64,000 nt of DNA from Cyanobium sp. Cruz-8D1. GTDB lineage: Bacteria; Cyanobacteriota; Cyanobacteriia; PCC-6307; Cyanobiaceae. The translations under genes were made by a program, and so were the position numbers. Below the pieces are notes generated by a model that did not search any database, was not told where the DNA came from, and saw only the letters and a list, made by a program, of their open reading frames with translations. The first letter of the stretch is position 1. Each line of letters begins with the position of its first letter. Positions 40,966-48,833 of the stretch are shown here, one piece after another. The DNA is taken from positions 62,001 to 126,000 of the forward strand of contig NZ_JAGQCD010000001.1 of the NCBI RefSeq assembly GCF_024345975.1. The letters are read 5' to 3'.

Positions 40966-41850
40966 CTAGAGCGCCTTGGGGGTGCGGGTGGTGCTGAGGT
41001 CGGTGGGCAGCTCCAGCCTGCCGGCGCCGTAGTCCTCCAGCAGGCGCTGGGTGTAGGAGCGGATGAACTCCACTGGAAAATCCTTGCGGCCCGTGGTCGG
41101 CGCCGTTTCGCTCTTCTCCCGGGCGACGATCCGGTCGTACCAGTTGTGGTAGTGGGTGATCGTGCCGTCGAGGCCGTAGAAGTTGCCGAGTCCGTAGCGC
41201 AGATAGGCCAGTTCGTCGCTCCAGACCGCCGGTGGGGAGGTCGGTGTGAACAGCGGTTCGCTGGCCCGGTTGGAGACGTAGACGTCCATGGGCACCCAGG
41301 TAAGCCGGCGGCGCTTCAGCTCCTGCGGCAGGTGGTGGGTGATGTGGGGGCCGTGGAAGTCGACCTCAAGCCGCGGTCGCGGCCAGCGTCCCTTGCGTCG
41401 CCAGTGGAGGCGCCGGCAGCGGCGGAACCGCTGCGTGTGCATCAGCAGGAAGGAGCTCTCCGGCATGCCGGCACCGAAGGGACGGGTGAGCGGTCCGCAG
41501 CCGATGTCCTGTGGCGACACCAGCGCCACCCCATCGGTAAGCCGGGAACGGCAGATGTGGAACCACTGCGGTGACAGCAGGATCACATCCGCATGCAGCA
41601 GCAGGGTGTACGGGGAGCGGGATCGGCGCAGCAGGGCATTGAGCGCGTCCGGCTGGCTGCAGCGGCGCTGCACCACCTCGGCCCCGCGCTCGCTGGCGAT
41701 CGCCACGGAGTGGTCGGTGGAGCCGTTATCCAGCACGCAGACGTGGGTTTCCAGGCCCCGGGTGGTGGCCTGGAGCGCCTCCAGACAGTGGGGAAGGAAC
41801 AGCGCGCTGTTCCAGCTGGTGATGCCCACGAACAGTTCGGGTGTACTCAT
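40966..41850 (-). CDS. Family 2 glycosyltransferase
   Basis: This is a 294-residue GT-A enzyme. It begins ELFVGITSWNSALFLPHCLEAL and continues with VCVLDNGSTDHSVAIA and LLLHADVILLSPQWF, where HADV is the DxD-like site. Later segments include VDFHGPHITHHLPQEL and LGNFYGLDGTITHYHNWYDRIV, rich in histidine. ATG at 41850 is the start; the longer in-frame stretch to 42120 lies inside the preceding gene. It overlaps that gene by four bases. Confidence 0.87.
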   Translation of the reverse strand: MSTPELFVGITSWNSALFLPHCLEALQATTRGLETHVCVLDNGSTDHSVAIASERGAEVVQRRCSQPDALNALLRRSRSPYTLLLHADVILLSPQWFHICRSRLTDGVALVSPQDIGCGPLTRPFGAGMPESSFLLMHTQRFRRCRRLHWRRKGRWPRPRLEVDFHGPHITHHLPQELKRRRLTWVPMDVYVSNRASEPLFTPTSPPAVWSDELAYLRYGLGNFYGLDGTITHYHNWYDRIVAREKSETAPTTGRKDFPVEFIRSYTQRLLEDYGAGRLELPTDLSTTRTPKAL

Positions 41851-42758
41851 GCTCTGGGGAGGAGCCGCAGCCGCCGCAACAGCCGCACCGGCAGTTGTTG
41901 TTCCAGGGCCTGGAGGCGCTCGCCGAGGGCGGATTTCTCCTTCAGCAGGCGTTGCACCAGCCGCTCCAGCGGCTCGCTGGCCCCATAGCGGGCATAGATG
42001 GTGGCCAGTTCGGACGGAAAGCGTTCCCCCTGGCGTCGGGTCTTCACGGTGGAGTAGTAGCGCATCGCCCCCAGTTTCTCCTGGGTGACGATGCCGGAGC
42101 AGCGCTGCGAGAAGCGCCACCAGAGGTCGTAATCCATCAACAGGCTCAGGCCCTCGTCCACCTGGCCCCCGGCCTCCTGCCAGAGCGAGGCGCTCCAGAA
42201 GCAGCTCTGCTGCAGCAGGAAGCAGCCGTTCTCAATGGCCAGGAGGGTCTCGGCCGAACCCTCGCGGGCGGGCACGTGGCGCAGGAAGTGCTGGTCGGCG
42301 CTGATGATGTCGCCGCTGCCGATCACCCAGCGGCGGCCGGGCTGGGCGGCGAAGCAGGCCAGCACGGTGTGGAAGGCACCAGGAAGGTAGAAGTCGTCGG
42401 AGTTGAGCCAGGCCAGAATCGAACCGCTGGCCCGGCGGAACCCCTTGTTGATGGCGTCCGACTGGCCCCGGTCGGGCTCGCTGATCAACACCGAGATCCA
42501 GGGGCGGTAGCGCTCCAGCACCGCCGGGGTTTCGTCGGTACTGCCCCCGTCCACCACAATGATTTCGACGTTGTCATAGCCCTGCCAGAGGATCGAGAGC
42601 AGGGTGTCCTCGATGTAGGGCCCCTGGTTGAGGGTGGGGATGACGATGGAGAAGAGCGGTCGAGCTGGATCGGCATTGGACCATTCGGGCACGGCGATCG
42701 CCTCACTCCCGGGCCAGCCGTAGAGACGGTGGGAGCTGGGAAGGGGCAGCTCAACCAC
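41847..42758 (-). CDS. Family 2 glycosyltransferase, WcaA-like
   Basis: This is a 303-residue enzyme. The motifs are textbook: FSIVIPTLNQGPYIEDTLLSI, EIIVVDGGSTDETPAVL, the acceptor-side GQSDAINKGFRRASGSILAWLNSDDFYLPG with NSDD as metal site, and a later MDYDLWWRFSQR. The C-terminal 50 residues are a basic coiled-coil-like helix (RLVQRLLKEKSALGERLQAL). The start is GTG at 42758, overlapping the next gene upstream by 8 bases. Confidence 0.92.
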   Translation of the reverse strand: MVELPLPSSHRLYGWPGSEAIAVPEWSNADPARPLFSIVIPTLNQGPYIEDTLLSILWQGYDNVEIIVVDGGSTDETPAVLERYRPWISVLISEPDRGQSDAINKGFRRASGSILAWLNSDDFYLPGAFHTVLACFAAQPGRRWVIGSGDIISADQHFLRHVPAREGSAETLLAIENGCFLLQQSCFWSASLWQEAGGQVDEGLSLLMDYDLWWRFSQRCSGIVTQEKLGAMRYYSTVKTRRQGERFPSELATIYARYGASEPLERLVQRLLKEKSALGERLQALEQQLPVRLLRRLRLLPRA

Positions 42759-43968
42759 GGCGGGCTCCTGCCGCCACGGCCCGTTGCATGCACGCGAGCA
42801 GCTGGGGCGCTACCGCATCGATGCTGGACTCCTGCAGCACCCTGGCCCGGCTGCGTTCCCCCAGGTGTCGGCGCGTTTCCGGGTCGATGCTGAGCCGGTG
42901 CAGGGCGGTTGCGAAGGCCTCCAGGTCGAGATAGTCAACCGCCACTCCGCAGCCATCGGCCACGAAATCAGCGATGCCACCCCCGTCGCGGAAGCACACG
43001 GTGGGTACCGCCGAGACGGCCGCCTCAAGGGCGACCACGGGGTAAGGATCCTCCCTTGAGAGCAGCCCATGAACCGCATACCGACGGATCACGTCGATGC
43101 CCGTGGGCATCGGCGGCAGCAGCAAAGCGCGGTGTTCCAGCTGCAACAGACGCAGATCGCGTTGGGCCATCATCACCTCTTCCTGAGCCGGAGCGGCCCC
43201 GAGCCAGACCGCAAGGAAGGACGTTCCGGCGAAAACCCGCTCGCATTCCCTGACCAGCTGGGGTAAGAGGTCGAACCCCTTGCGGGCGATCGCCTGGCCG
43301 GCGAACCCGAACACGAAGGTGCCGTTCTCGAGGGCCATCTCAAGGCGCTCCAGGCATGGATCCCTGGCCTCCCCCTCCAAAGGGACAGGTGGCTCCGCAG
43401 TTGGACCATGGCCCTGAGCAGAGAAAGGAACGAACTCCGGAATCACCGAGCAGCGTTCCAGGGGGAGACCGTGCTGGAGGTGCAGGGATTGCCTGACCCC
43501 TGCGGCGCAGGCCACCACTTCGCTGGAGAGGGCCAGCTGGCGGGCCACAGCCTCCGGGGTGCTCATGGTGGCGAGGGTGGTTTCGAGTTCATGGACGTGG
43601 CTGAGACAGGCCGGCCGCGCGGAGTCGGCGCTGAGGCCCTTCAGGTGCTGGCCCAGCACCAGGGTGTTGAGGTAAATCAGGTCGGGCTGGTGGTGCTGCA
43701 CCGCCGCCTCCAGCAGGCCGGCGGGACTGCTGGGCTGTCCCCGGCCCAGCCTGGCGGCGAGGCGCTTGATCAGGGGCTGAAACAGGGGCTGGCTCCAGGC
43801 CGTGGTGGGGGCCAGCGCTTCGAACTCGGGCCGCAGGGGCCCATCGCTGAGCAGGACCACGGCTGGGTCGATGCCGCACTCGTGTTGCATCAGCCAGCGC
43901 ACCAGCCAGAGCAGCAGCAGGGGGGCCCCACTGCGGCTGGCCATGTGGGAGACGAACAGCACCCTCAT
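42751..43968 (-). CDS. Family 4-type glycosyltransferase
   Basis: This is a 405-residue GT-B enzyme beginning VLFVSHMASRSGAPLLLLWLV, a GAP-type N-terminal loop seen in many capsule glycosyltransferases. The donor domain has FVFGFAGQAIARKGFDLLPQLV, FLAVWLGAAP, GIDVIRRYAVHGLLSREDPYPVVALEAAVSAVPTVCFRDGGG and FVADGCGVAVDYLDLEAF. The E-x7-E motif is in EDPYPVVALE. It overlaps the AsnB-like gene upstream by four bases. Specificity is unknown. Confidence 0.9.
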   Translation of the reverse strand: MRVLFVSHMASRSGAPLLLLWLVRWLMQHECGIDPAVVLLSDGPLRPEFEALAPTTAWSQPLFQPLIKRLAARLGRGQPSSPAGLLEAAVQHHQPDLIYLNTLVLGQHLKGLSADSARPACLSHVHELETTLATMSTPEAVARQLALSSEVVACAAGVRQSLHLQHGLPLERCSVIPEFVPFSAQGHGPTAEPPVPLEGEARDPCLERLEMALENGTFVFGFAGQAIARKGFDLLPQLVRECERVFAGTSFLAVWLGAAPAQEEVMMAQRDLRLLQLEHRALLLPPMPTGIDVIRRYAVHGLLSREDPYPVVALEAAVSAVPTVCFRDGGGIADFVADGCGVAVDYLDLEAFATALHRLSIDPETRRHLGERSRARVLQESSIDAVAPQLLACMQRAVAAGARRG

Positions 43969-45515
43969 GGGGTGATCACCTGCTTCCAGTAGATCAGGGT
44001 CAGCAGGAAGGCCAGGGTTCGGGTCCTGTCGATGCCGTTGCGATGGGCGTCCAGAATCCGGCTGAGCAGGTCCGGATCCACCAGATCCTCGATCAGCCCG
44101 CCGTGCTCCAGCAGGAAGGCATGCATGCGGGGGTCGCGGTACCAGTCGGCGCTGAGGTCGTAGCTCACGTAACGGGCTCGCCTCAGGGGAGGTGTCCAGT
44201 AGAGGGGCGGGGCCTTGGCCAGCATGCGGCTCTTGTCGAAGCCGTTCTCCTCTGGAAACGCGAGCAGCTCAGGGCAGTTGCGGGCAATGGCGTGGCGGTG
44301 CCAGTTGGAGCCCAGCTTCCAGCCATCGGGGAGATTCCAGATCGCCTCGATCCAGCGACGATCGTGGAAGGGGGATCGCCAGGCGCTGGAGGCCCGGTAC
44401 ATGCGGATGCCATTGGCGTAGAAGTTGGGCACCCGTTGCTCGAAGTAGTAGCGGGTGAGGCCTTCGAGGAACCCTCCCCGACAGAAGCCGGCAAGCTTGG
44501 CGGCGCGCTGGCCGCGACCCTCCGGCATCAACTGGGCGGCCAGCGGTGGGGCCACATGACGTAGTTCCTCGGCTGAGAAGCTGAGGTGACGATCCACCTT
44601 CATCCGCCAGAACTGGCCCAGGGCGGCTTCAGGGGCCACCGACGCCAAGCGGCCGAGCCAGCCCCGGTCGAAGTAATAGGTACGGGCGAATTCCCCCAGG
44701 GTGCCAACGAAGAACGTGGCATCGGCGGGAATCGCGGCCTTCAGGGGGTAGAGGAAGGTGTGCCAGTGGCAGGCGGTCTTGGTGCCGTTGGTGAGGCTGG
44801 AGATGCTGGGACCGTGGGCGAAGAATTCCTCCAGGTCCAGGTTGATCAGCTGATGGGGTAGATCGAAGCGCCGGGCGATGTGGCGGGCCACCTGGACGTC
44901 GGTGGCCTCCTCCCGTCCCATGGTGATCAGATGGGGGCGCAGTCCCTGGCGCAGCATCGACGCCAGGATCACCCTGGAATCGAATCCGCCCGACAGGGAC
45001 AGGTAGGGGTTGTCCCCTGCCAGCCTGAGGACGGAGGCATTGAGCGCCTCGACGGCGGCGTCCGGGTCAGCGGGGGCCGCCGGGATCCTGTCCAGGACCG
45101 ACTCGGAGCGCAGCGCCACGCGGCCGTCGGTGAAATGCAGGATGCTGCCCGGCGGAACCCGATGGATGTCCGGATGGAGCGTCTGGTTGTCCGTCAGGTT
45201 CTCCAGCTGGCAGAGATCGCCGAGGGCCTGCCAGTTCCAGCGCCACTCCAGGCCGCTGCGACGCAGGATCTCCGCCACCTGATCGCCATGGATGAGACGG
45301 CCACTGTGTTCGGCGTAGTAATAGTGCGTGGCCCCGACGGGTGAGGTGACCACCGTCACATCCCCAGCGTCGGTCTCGATCACCAGCGTGTATTCCCCTT
45401 CCCTGTTCGCCAGAGCGCGGCTTCCCTGGCGCAGGAAGCGTCCCAGTAGGTCCGCCTCCGTGCTGTCGCAGTAGCCGATGCAGGTGAGTCGGTGGTCGCC
45501 GAGCTGGACGGTCAT
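43965..45515 (-). CDS. AsnB-like amidotransferase lacking the glutaminase nucleophile
   Basis: This is a 516-residue homologue of asparagine synthase. The C-terminal synthetase domain is intact, with LSGGFDSRVILASML (SGGFDS at 175-180) as the pyrophosphate loop and HDRRWIEAIWNLPDGWKLG later. The N-terminal domain is shorter (about 150 residues) and begins MTVQLGDHRL. There is no Cys2 and no HRGPDD motif, so it cannot use glutamine in the normal way. It may use ammonia, work with another amidotransferase, or form a different bond, as in beta-lactam synthetase and lasso-peptide cyclase relatives. It is coupled to a glycosyltransferase gene by overlap. Confidence 0.85.
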   Translation of the reverse strand: MTVQLGDHRLTCIGYCDSTEADLLGRFLRQGSRALANREGEYTLVIETDAGDVTVVTSPVGATHYYYAEHSGRLIHGDQVAEILRRSGLEWRWNWQALGDLCQLENLTDNQTLHPDIHRVPPGSILHFTDGRVALRSESVLDRIPAAPADPDAAVEALNASVLRLAGDNPYLSLSGGFDSRVILASMLRQGLRPHLITMGREEATDVQVARHIARRFDLPHQLINLDLEEFFAHGPSISSLTNGTKTACHWHTFLYPLKAAIPADATFFVGTLGEFARTYYFDRGWLGRLASVAPEAALGQFWRMKVDRHLSFSAEELRHVAPPLAAQLMPEGRGQRAAKLAGFCRGGFLEGLTRYYFEQRVPNFYANGIRMYRASSAWRSPFHDRRWIEAIWNLPDGWKLGSNWHRHAIARNCPELLAFPEENGFDKSRMLAKAPPLYWTPPLRRARYVSYDLSADWYRDPRMHAFLLEHGGLIEDLVDPDLLSRILDAHRNGIDRTRTLAFLLTLIYWKQVITP

Positions 45516-45521
45516 GGATTT

Positions 45522-46442
45522 TTAGGGCCTCAGCTTGCCGAGCATCCGCTTGCCCGCACGCTTGATCTGGGAGCGAAATGTCCTGAGGCGGTCGCCCGGG
45601 GACGGGATCGGGACCCCCTCCAGGGGCAGGCCTGCCCAGGGGGTCTGCTGGCGGATCTCCAGGTAGCGCTGGCGCCAGGGATGGGTGCACCGATGGTGCC
45701 AGGGCTTGGCCACTCCTGAACCAGCGAAGTGGATCACGGCGGGGTTGGCCCGGGTCGCCTCAGCTTGCCGGCCGTTGGGGGTGCTGGCATCGGTGTACTC
45801 CGGGTGCATCCAGAGGTGGGGAAGGGCATTGAAGCGCCAGTCGAGGGACCGCCAGCGGGCTTCGAGCAGGGAGTTGAGCACGTCCTGGTCCCAGTGTTTG
45901 ATGCGCTCGGGATGGGTGCGGGCGAACTCCAGTCCCGTGGCCAGGATGTTGTCCCTGCGCCAGCGGCCCAGGTCGATCAGCATCGCGCCCGCATTGAACA
46001 CCATGGACCCCTCAGCCAGGCCAAGGCGGTTGCGGTCGAACTCCTGGTTGTGATCCTCCACGGCACCAATGCTGTTCTCCTCGAGAGCCGACTCCCAGAG
46101 TTCACGGATCGAGTCCACCACGATCAGATCGGAATCCAGATAAAGAACCTTCTCCACCGCATGGGGAAGCGCCGCCGGCAGCAACAGCCGGAAGTAGGTG
46201 GCCAGGGTGATGTGGCCGAAAACTGGAAAACCGGAAAGCATCTCCTCGTCCAGTTGGATGAAGGAGACCGAAGGCAGAAACTCGCCTAGATAGGCCGCCA
46301 GACGGGCACGCTCATCGGCATCAATGACACCGTGAAGGATGTAGACGCTGATGGATTCAGTCGGATTGGACAGCTGCAGCGACTTCAGCATCACGGCGCA
46401 GTGCCGGATGTAGTTGTTGTCGATCGTGCAGGCAATGATCAT
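45522..46442 (-). CDS. Family 8 glycosyltransferase
   Basis: This is a 306-residue retaining GT-A enzyme of the LgtC/WaaJ family. The N-terminus IIACTIDNNYIRHCAVMLKSL is the nucleotide-binding start. KVLYLDSDLIVVDSIRELW holds the metal-binding DSD. FNAGAMLIDLGRWRR and HWDQDVLNSLL are conserved substrate segments, and VIHFAGSGVAKPWHH is the C-terminal family motif. The last 40 residues are basic and may bind membrane. It lies 6 bases before the AsnB-like gene and 61 bases after the ABC transporter gene. Confidence 0.94.
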   Translation of the reverse strand: MIIACTIDNNYIRHCAVMLKSLQLSNPTESISVYILHGVIDADERARLAAYLGEFLPSVSFIQLDEEMLSGFPVFGHITLATYFRLLLPAALPHAVEKVLYLDSDLIVVDSIRELWESALEENSIGAVEDHNQEFDRNRLGLAEGSMVFNAGAMLIDLGRWRRDNILATGLEFARTHPERIKHWDQDVLNSLLEARWRSLDWRFNALPHLWMHPEYTDASTPNGRQAEATRANPAVIHFAGSGVAKPWHHRCTHPWRQRYLEIRQQTPWAGLPLEGVPIPSPGDRLRTFRSQIKRAGKRMLGKLRP

Positions 46443-46503
46443 CTTTAATGTTCCATCGGATTGTGGCGATCGTGGCTGTGCATGCTTATGAGCTTGGGGT
46501 GTA

Positions 46504-48423
46504 TCAGACAGATTTCGCCGCCATGGATATCTGCTGGGGATGCTTCGATTGATCGCTCCAGAGCTTGGCGTATAGACCGGACTGGGCCAGTAACTCGTGG
46601 TGACGGCCCCGCTCCAAGATCCTTCCCTCCGACATCACGCAAATGATATCGGCGTTGACGATCGTACTGAGGCGGTGGGCGATCACCAGGACGGTGTGCT
46701 GACGTTCGAACTGCTCGATGGCCTGCTGTACCAGCCGTTCACTCTGGCTGTCGAGGGCACTGGTGGCCTCATCGAGGATCAGCAGTTCAGGCCTTCTCAG
46801 AATCGCTCTGGCCAAGGAAATCCTCTGACGTTGGCCGCCGCTGAGTCGGTAGCCGCGTTCGCCGATCTTGGTGTCGTAGCCCTCAGGCATGTTGGCGATG
46901 AAGCCAGCGGCCTGGGCTTTGGCAGCCGCCTCCATGATGTCCTCAAGAGTCGCGCTCTCGACGCCGAAACCGATATTGCTGGCGATGCTGGCATTGAAAA
47001 GGAAGGTGTCCTGGCTGACGACCCCAAGCCGTTGCTGCCAGCTGGCAAGGTTGATGCCGCGAAAGTCGACACCGTCGATGAGAATTCTCCCGCCGGTTGG
47101 GTCATAGAGACCGACCAGCAGATCGGCGATGGAGCTCTTGCCGGCGCCACTGGAGCCGACCAGGGCGACAGTCTGGCCGCGCCCAATGCTGAGCTGGATG
47201 GACGAAAGAGCCTCTGGGAGGTCGCGGCTATAGCGCATAGAGACGTGATCCAGTTCGATCCCCGCATGAAGCGCCGTGAAGGGAATACCTCCTGTGCGGA
47301 TGAATTGCTTGTCGTCATCGCGCAGAATGTCGTTGAGCCGTTCCACATTGGCGCTGTTGGCGGCGTAGCTTGTGGCGAGTCCTGTTAAGCTCCCGACCCG
47401 CTGGTTGAGTCTCTGCAAGGCGATGATGAAGGTCACCAGACTCGGAAGTACCCCGCTGGTGCGATCTTTGAACACCAAGAGGCTGAGCGCTGCGATCACG
47501 GCGATGGAGATGATCGGCAGCATGTTGGAAATGGGCTGCACCATGTTGGACAGTTTGCTCTGCCGGATCGACAGCCTCTTGCTTTCGGTGAGCAACCTTT
47601 TCAGTTTGGTTCTGGAGCTTTCCAGCTGGCCCATGCTGTGCAGCAACCGGAGGCCTTGAATCTGTTCGTTCTGGTGGCTGGAGAGCTCCACATTCACGCT
47701 CTGTTGCTCCCGTGAGTTCCTGCGTATGCGGGGTAGCAGTAGCTTCTGGACCGTCTGCATGACGCCGGCCATCGCGATGGCCACGAGAAGCAGCCATGGG
47801 GAGATGGCCACCAGGATGACCAGATAGATCAACAGCTGCAGGCTGTTCATCAAGAGCCCGCTGGCCAGGGAGATCTCTTGCTGAACGGTGCCGCCGCCGG
47901 AGCCGACGTAGTTCAGCAGGTCGCCGATGCGGTACCGGCTGGCACAGGCGAAACTCAGTGACAGCACACGATCGTTCAGCTTTGCGGTAATTTCCGTGCC
48001 CATCCGTGCCCCCATCACGGCTGTGCTGATGCTGTTCACATAGCTGGTCAGTGCCATGAGGGCTTGCAGGGCCACGGCCGTGGCCAAGAGCAGCACAAAG
48101 ATCCCGTCGCGCCCTGTGCGGGTGCTGAGGGCGCTATTGAGCCAGCCTTGCAGCCAAGGAAAATGATTAAGGGATCCCAGGGCCGAAATTTGGCTCCAAT
48201 CACTGTTTTCGGGAGCACTGATGAGGCTGACTGAAAGGAAAATGATCCCGAGCGTGGCGCCTTCGCTGAGGCTGGCGGCCAGGCTGGTGGAAAAGTTGAG
48301 TACCAGTAACTTCCAGTATTTCTTCGCCGAATGCCGAATCAGGCGAGCTGCGGGTCTCTGATCGGTGAGGGGAGCAACAAGGGAGGCTGGGAGTCGTCTG
48401 GCGATACGATGGAGAATTGGCAT
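46504..48423 (-). CDS. ABC transporter with fused membrane and ATPase domains (MsbA/PglK-like)
   Basis: This is a 639-residue half-transporter. Six membrane helices fall between about 38 and 330. The ATPase domain has Walker A GSSGAGKS (423-430), signature LSGGQ (527-531), Walker B LLILDE (547-552) and the HRLST switch. Homologues flip lipid A (MsbA) or lipid-linked oligosaccharide (PglK). Because no Wzx-type flippase was found, this is the best flippase candidate in the island; that is inference. ATG at 48423 is preferred to the TTG one codon earlier. As the first gene of the 20-kb minus-strand chain it may define the operon start. Confidence 0.9.
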   Translation of the reverse strand: MPILHRIARRLPASLVAPLTDQRPAARLIRHSAKKYWKLLVLNFSTSLAASLSEGATLGIIFLSVSLISAPENSDWSQISALGSLNHFPWLQGWLNSALSTRTGRDGIFVLLLATAVALQALMALTSYVNSISTAVMGARMGTEITAKLNDRVLSLSFACASRYRIGDLLNYVGSGGGTVQQEISLASGLLMNSLQLLIYLVILVAISPWLLLVAIAMAGVMQTVQKLLLPRIRRNSREQQSVNVELSSHQNEQIQGLRLLHSMGQLESSRTKLKRLLTESKRLSIRQSKLSNMVQPISNMLPIISIAVIAALSLLVFKDRTSGVLPSLVTFIIALQRLNQRVGSLTGLATSYAANSANVERLNDILRDDDKQFIRTGGIPFTALHAGIELDHVSMRYSRDLPEALSSIQLSIGRGQTVALVGSSGAGKSSIADLLVGLYDPTGGRILIDGVDFRGINLASWQQRLGVVSQDTFLFNASIASNIGFGVESATLEDIMEAAAKAQAAGFIANMPEGYDTKIGERGYRLSGGQRQRISLARAILRRPELLILDEATSALDSQSERLVQQAIEQFERQHTVLVIAHRLSTIVNADIICVMSEGRILERGRHHELLAQSGLYAKLWSDQSKHPQQISMAAKSV

Positions 48424-48833
48424 CAACGGCGCTGCATGATGGGGGCTGAAAATGTCAAGTCAGGAATCAAGGGTTTGACTGATGGAGACCCCTGATTGGC
48501 ACCTGCCTGGCATCGGCGCATCTGATAAGTAAATCTGATCAAAGACTTTGGCCGGGGAATCGAAACAGAGGTAGTTGATGACCAAGGAACAGCAAGGCGG
48601 TCTTCACCAAATTCTAAGTTGTCTCCGGGTGTCTGCGCGAAGGTGGTTTTGGCGATCCATCGCCAGTGTGGGAGGCTGGGATTTGGGCTTGGGCCATCGT
48701 CCAATGGGCTCTGACTCAGCTCCAGACGAGCTCCAGGTCAGCTGTTTCTTCTGTCGACTGCCCCTGAAGTTACATCGATACGGCCAAGGCGACGGTTCCT
48801 CGGAGGCCGGGGAGAACAGCTGTCAGCTCTCCC
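48424..48833. promoter_or_regulatory. Long divergent intergenic region
   Basis: This 410-base region lies between the ABC transporter (minus) and the TIGR03790 gene (plus) and holds no convincing gene. Two short frames (plus 48575-48844, minus 48423-48704) look like noise by composition. The region should carry the promoter of the long glycosyltransferase operon. A nested hairpin with a T-rich 3' side occurs at 48711-48741. Confidence 0.5.
48711..48741 (+). other. Nested hairpin in the divergent region
   Basis: AGCTC (48718-48722) pairs with GAGCT (48728-48732) around a 5-base loop, and CTGAC (48711-48715) pairs with GTCAG (48737-48741) outside it. CTGTTTCTTCTG follows, so a weak plus-strand terminator or leader structure is possible. 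Confidence 0.35.
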
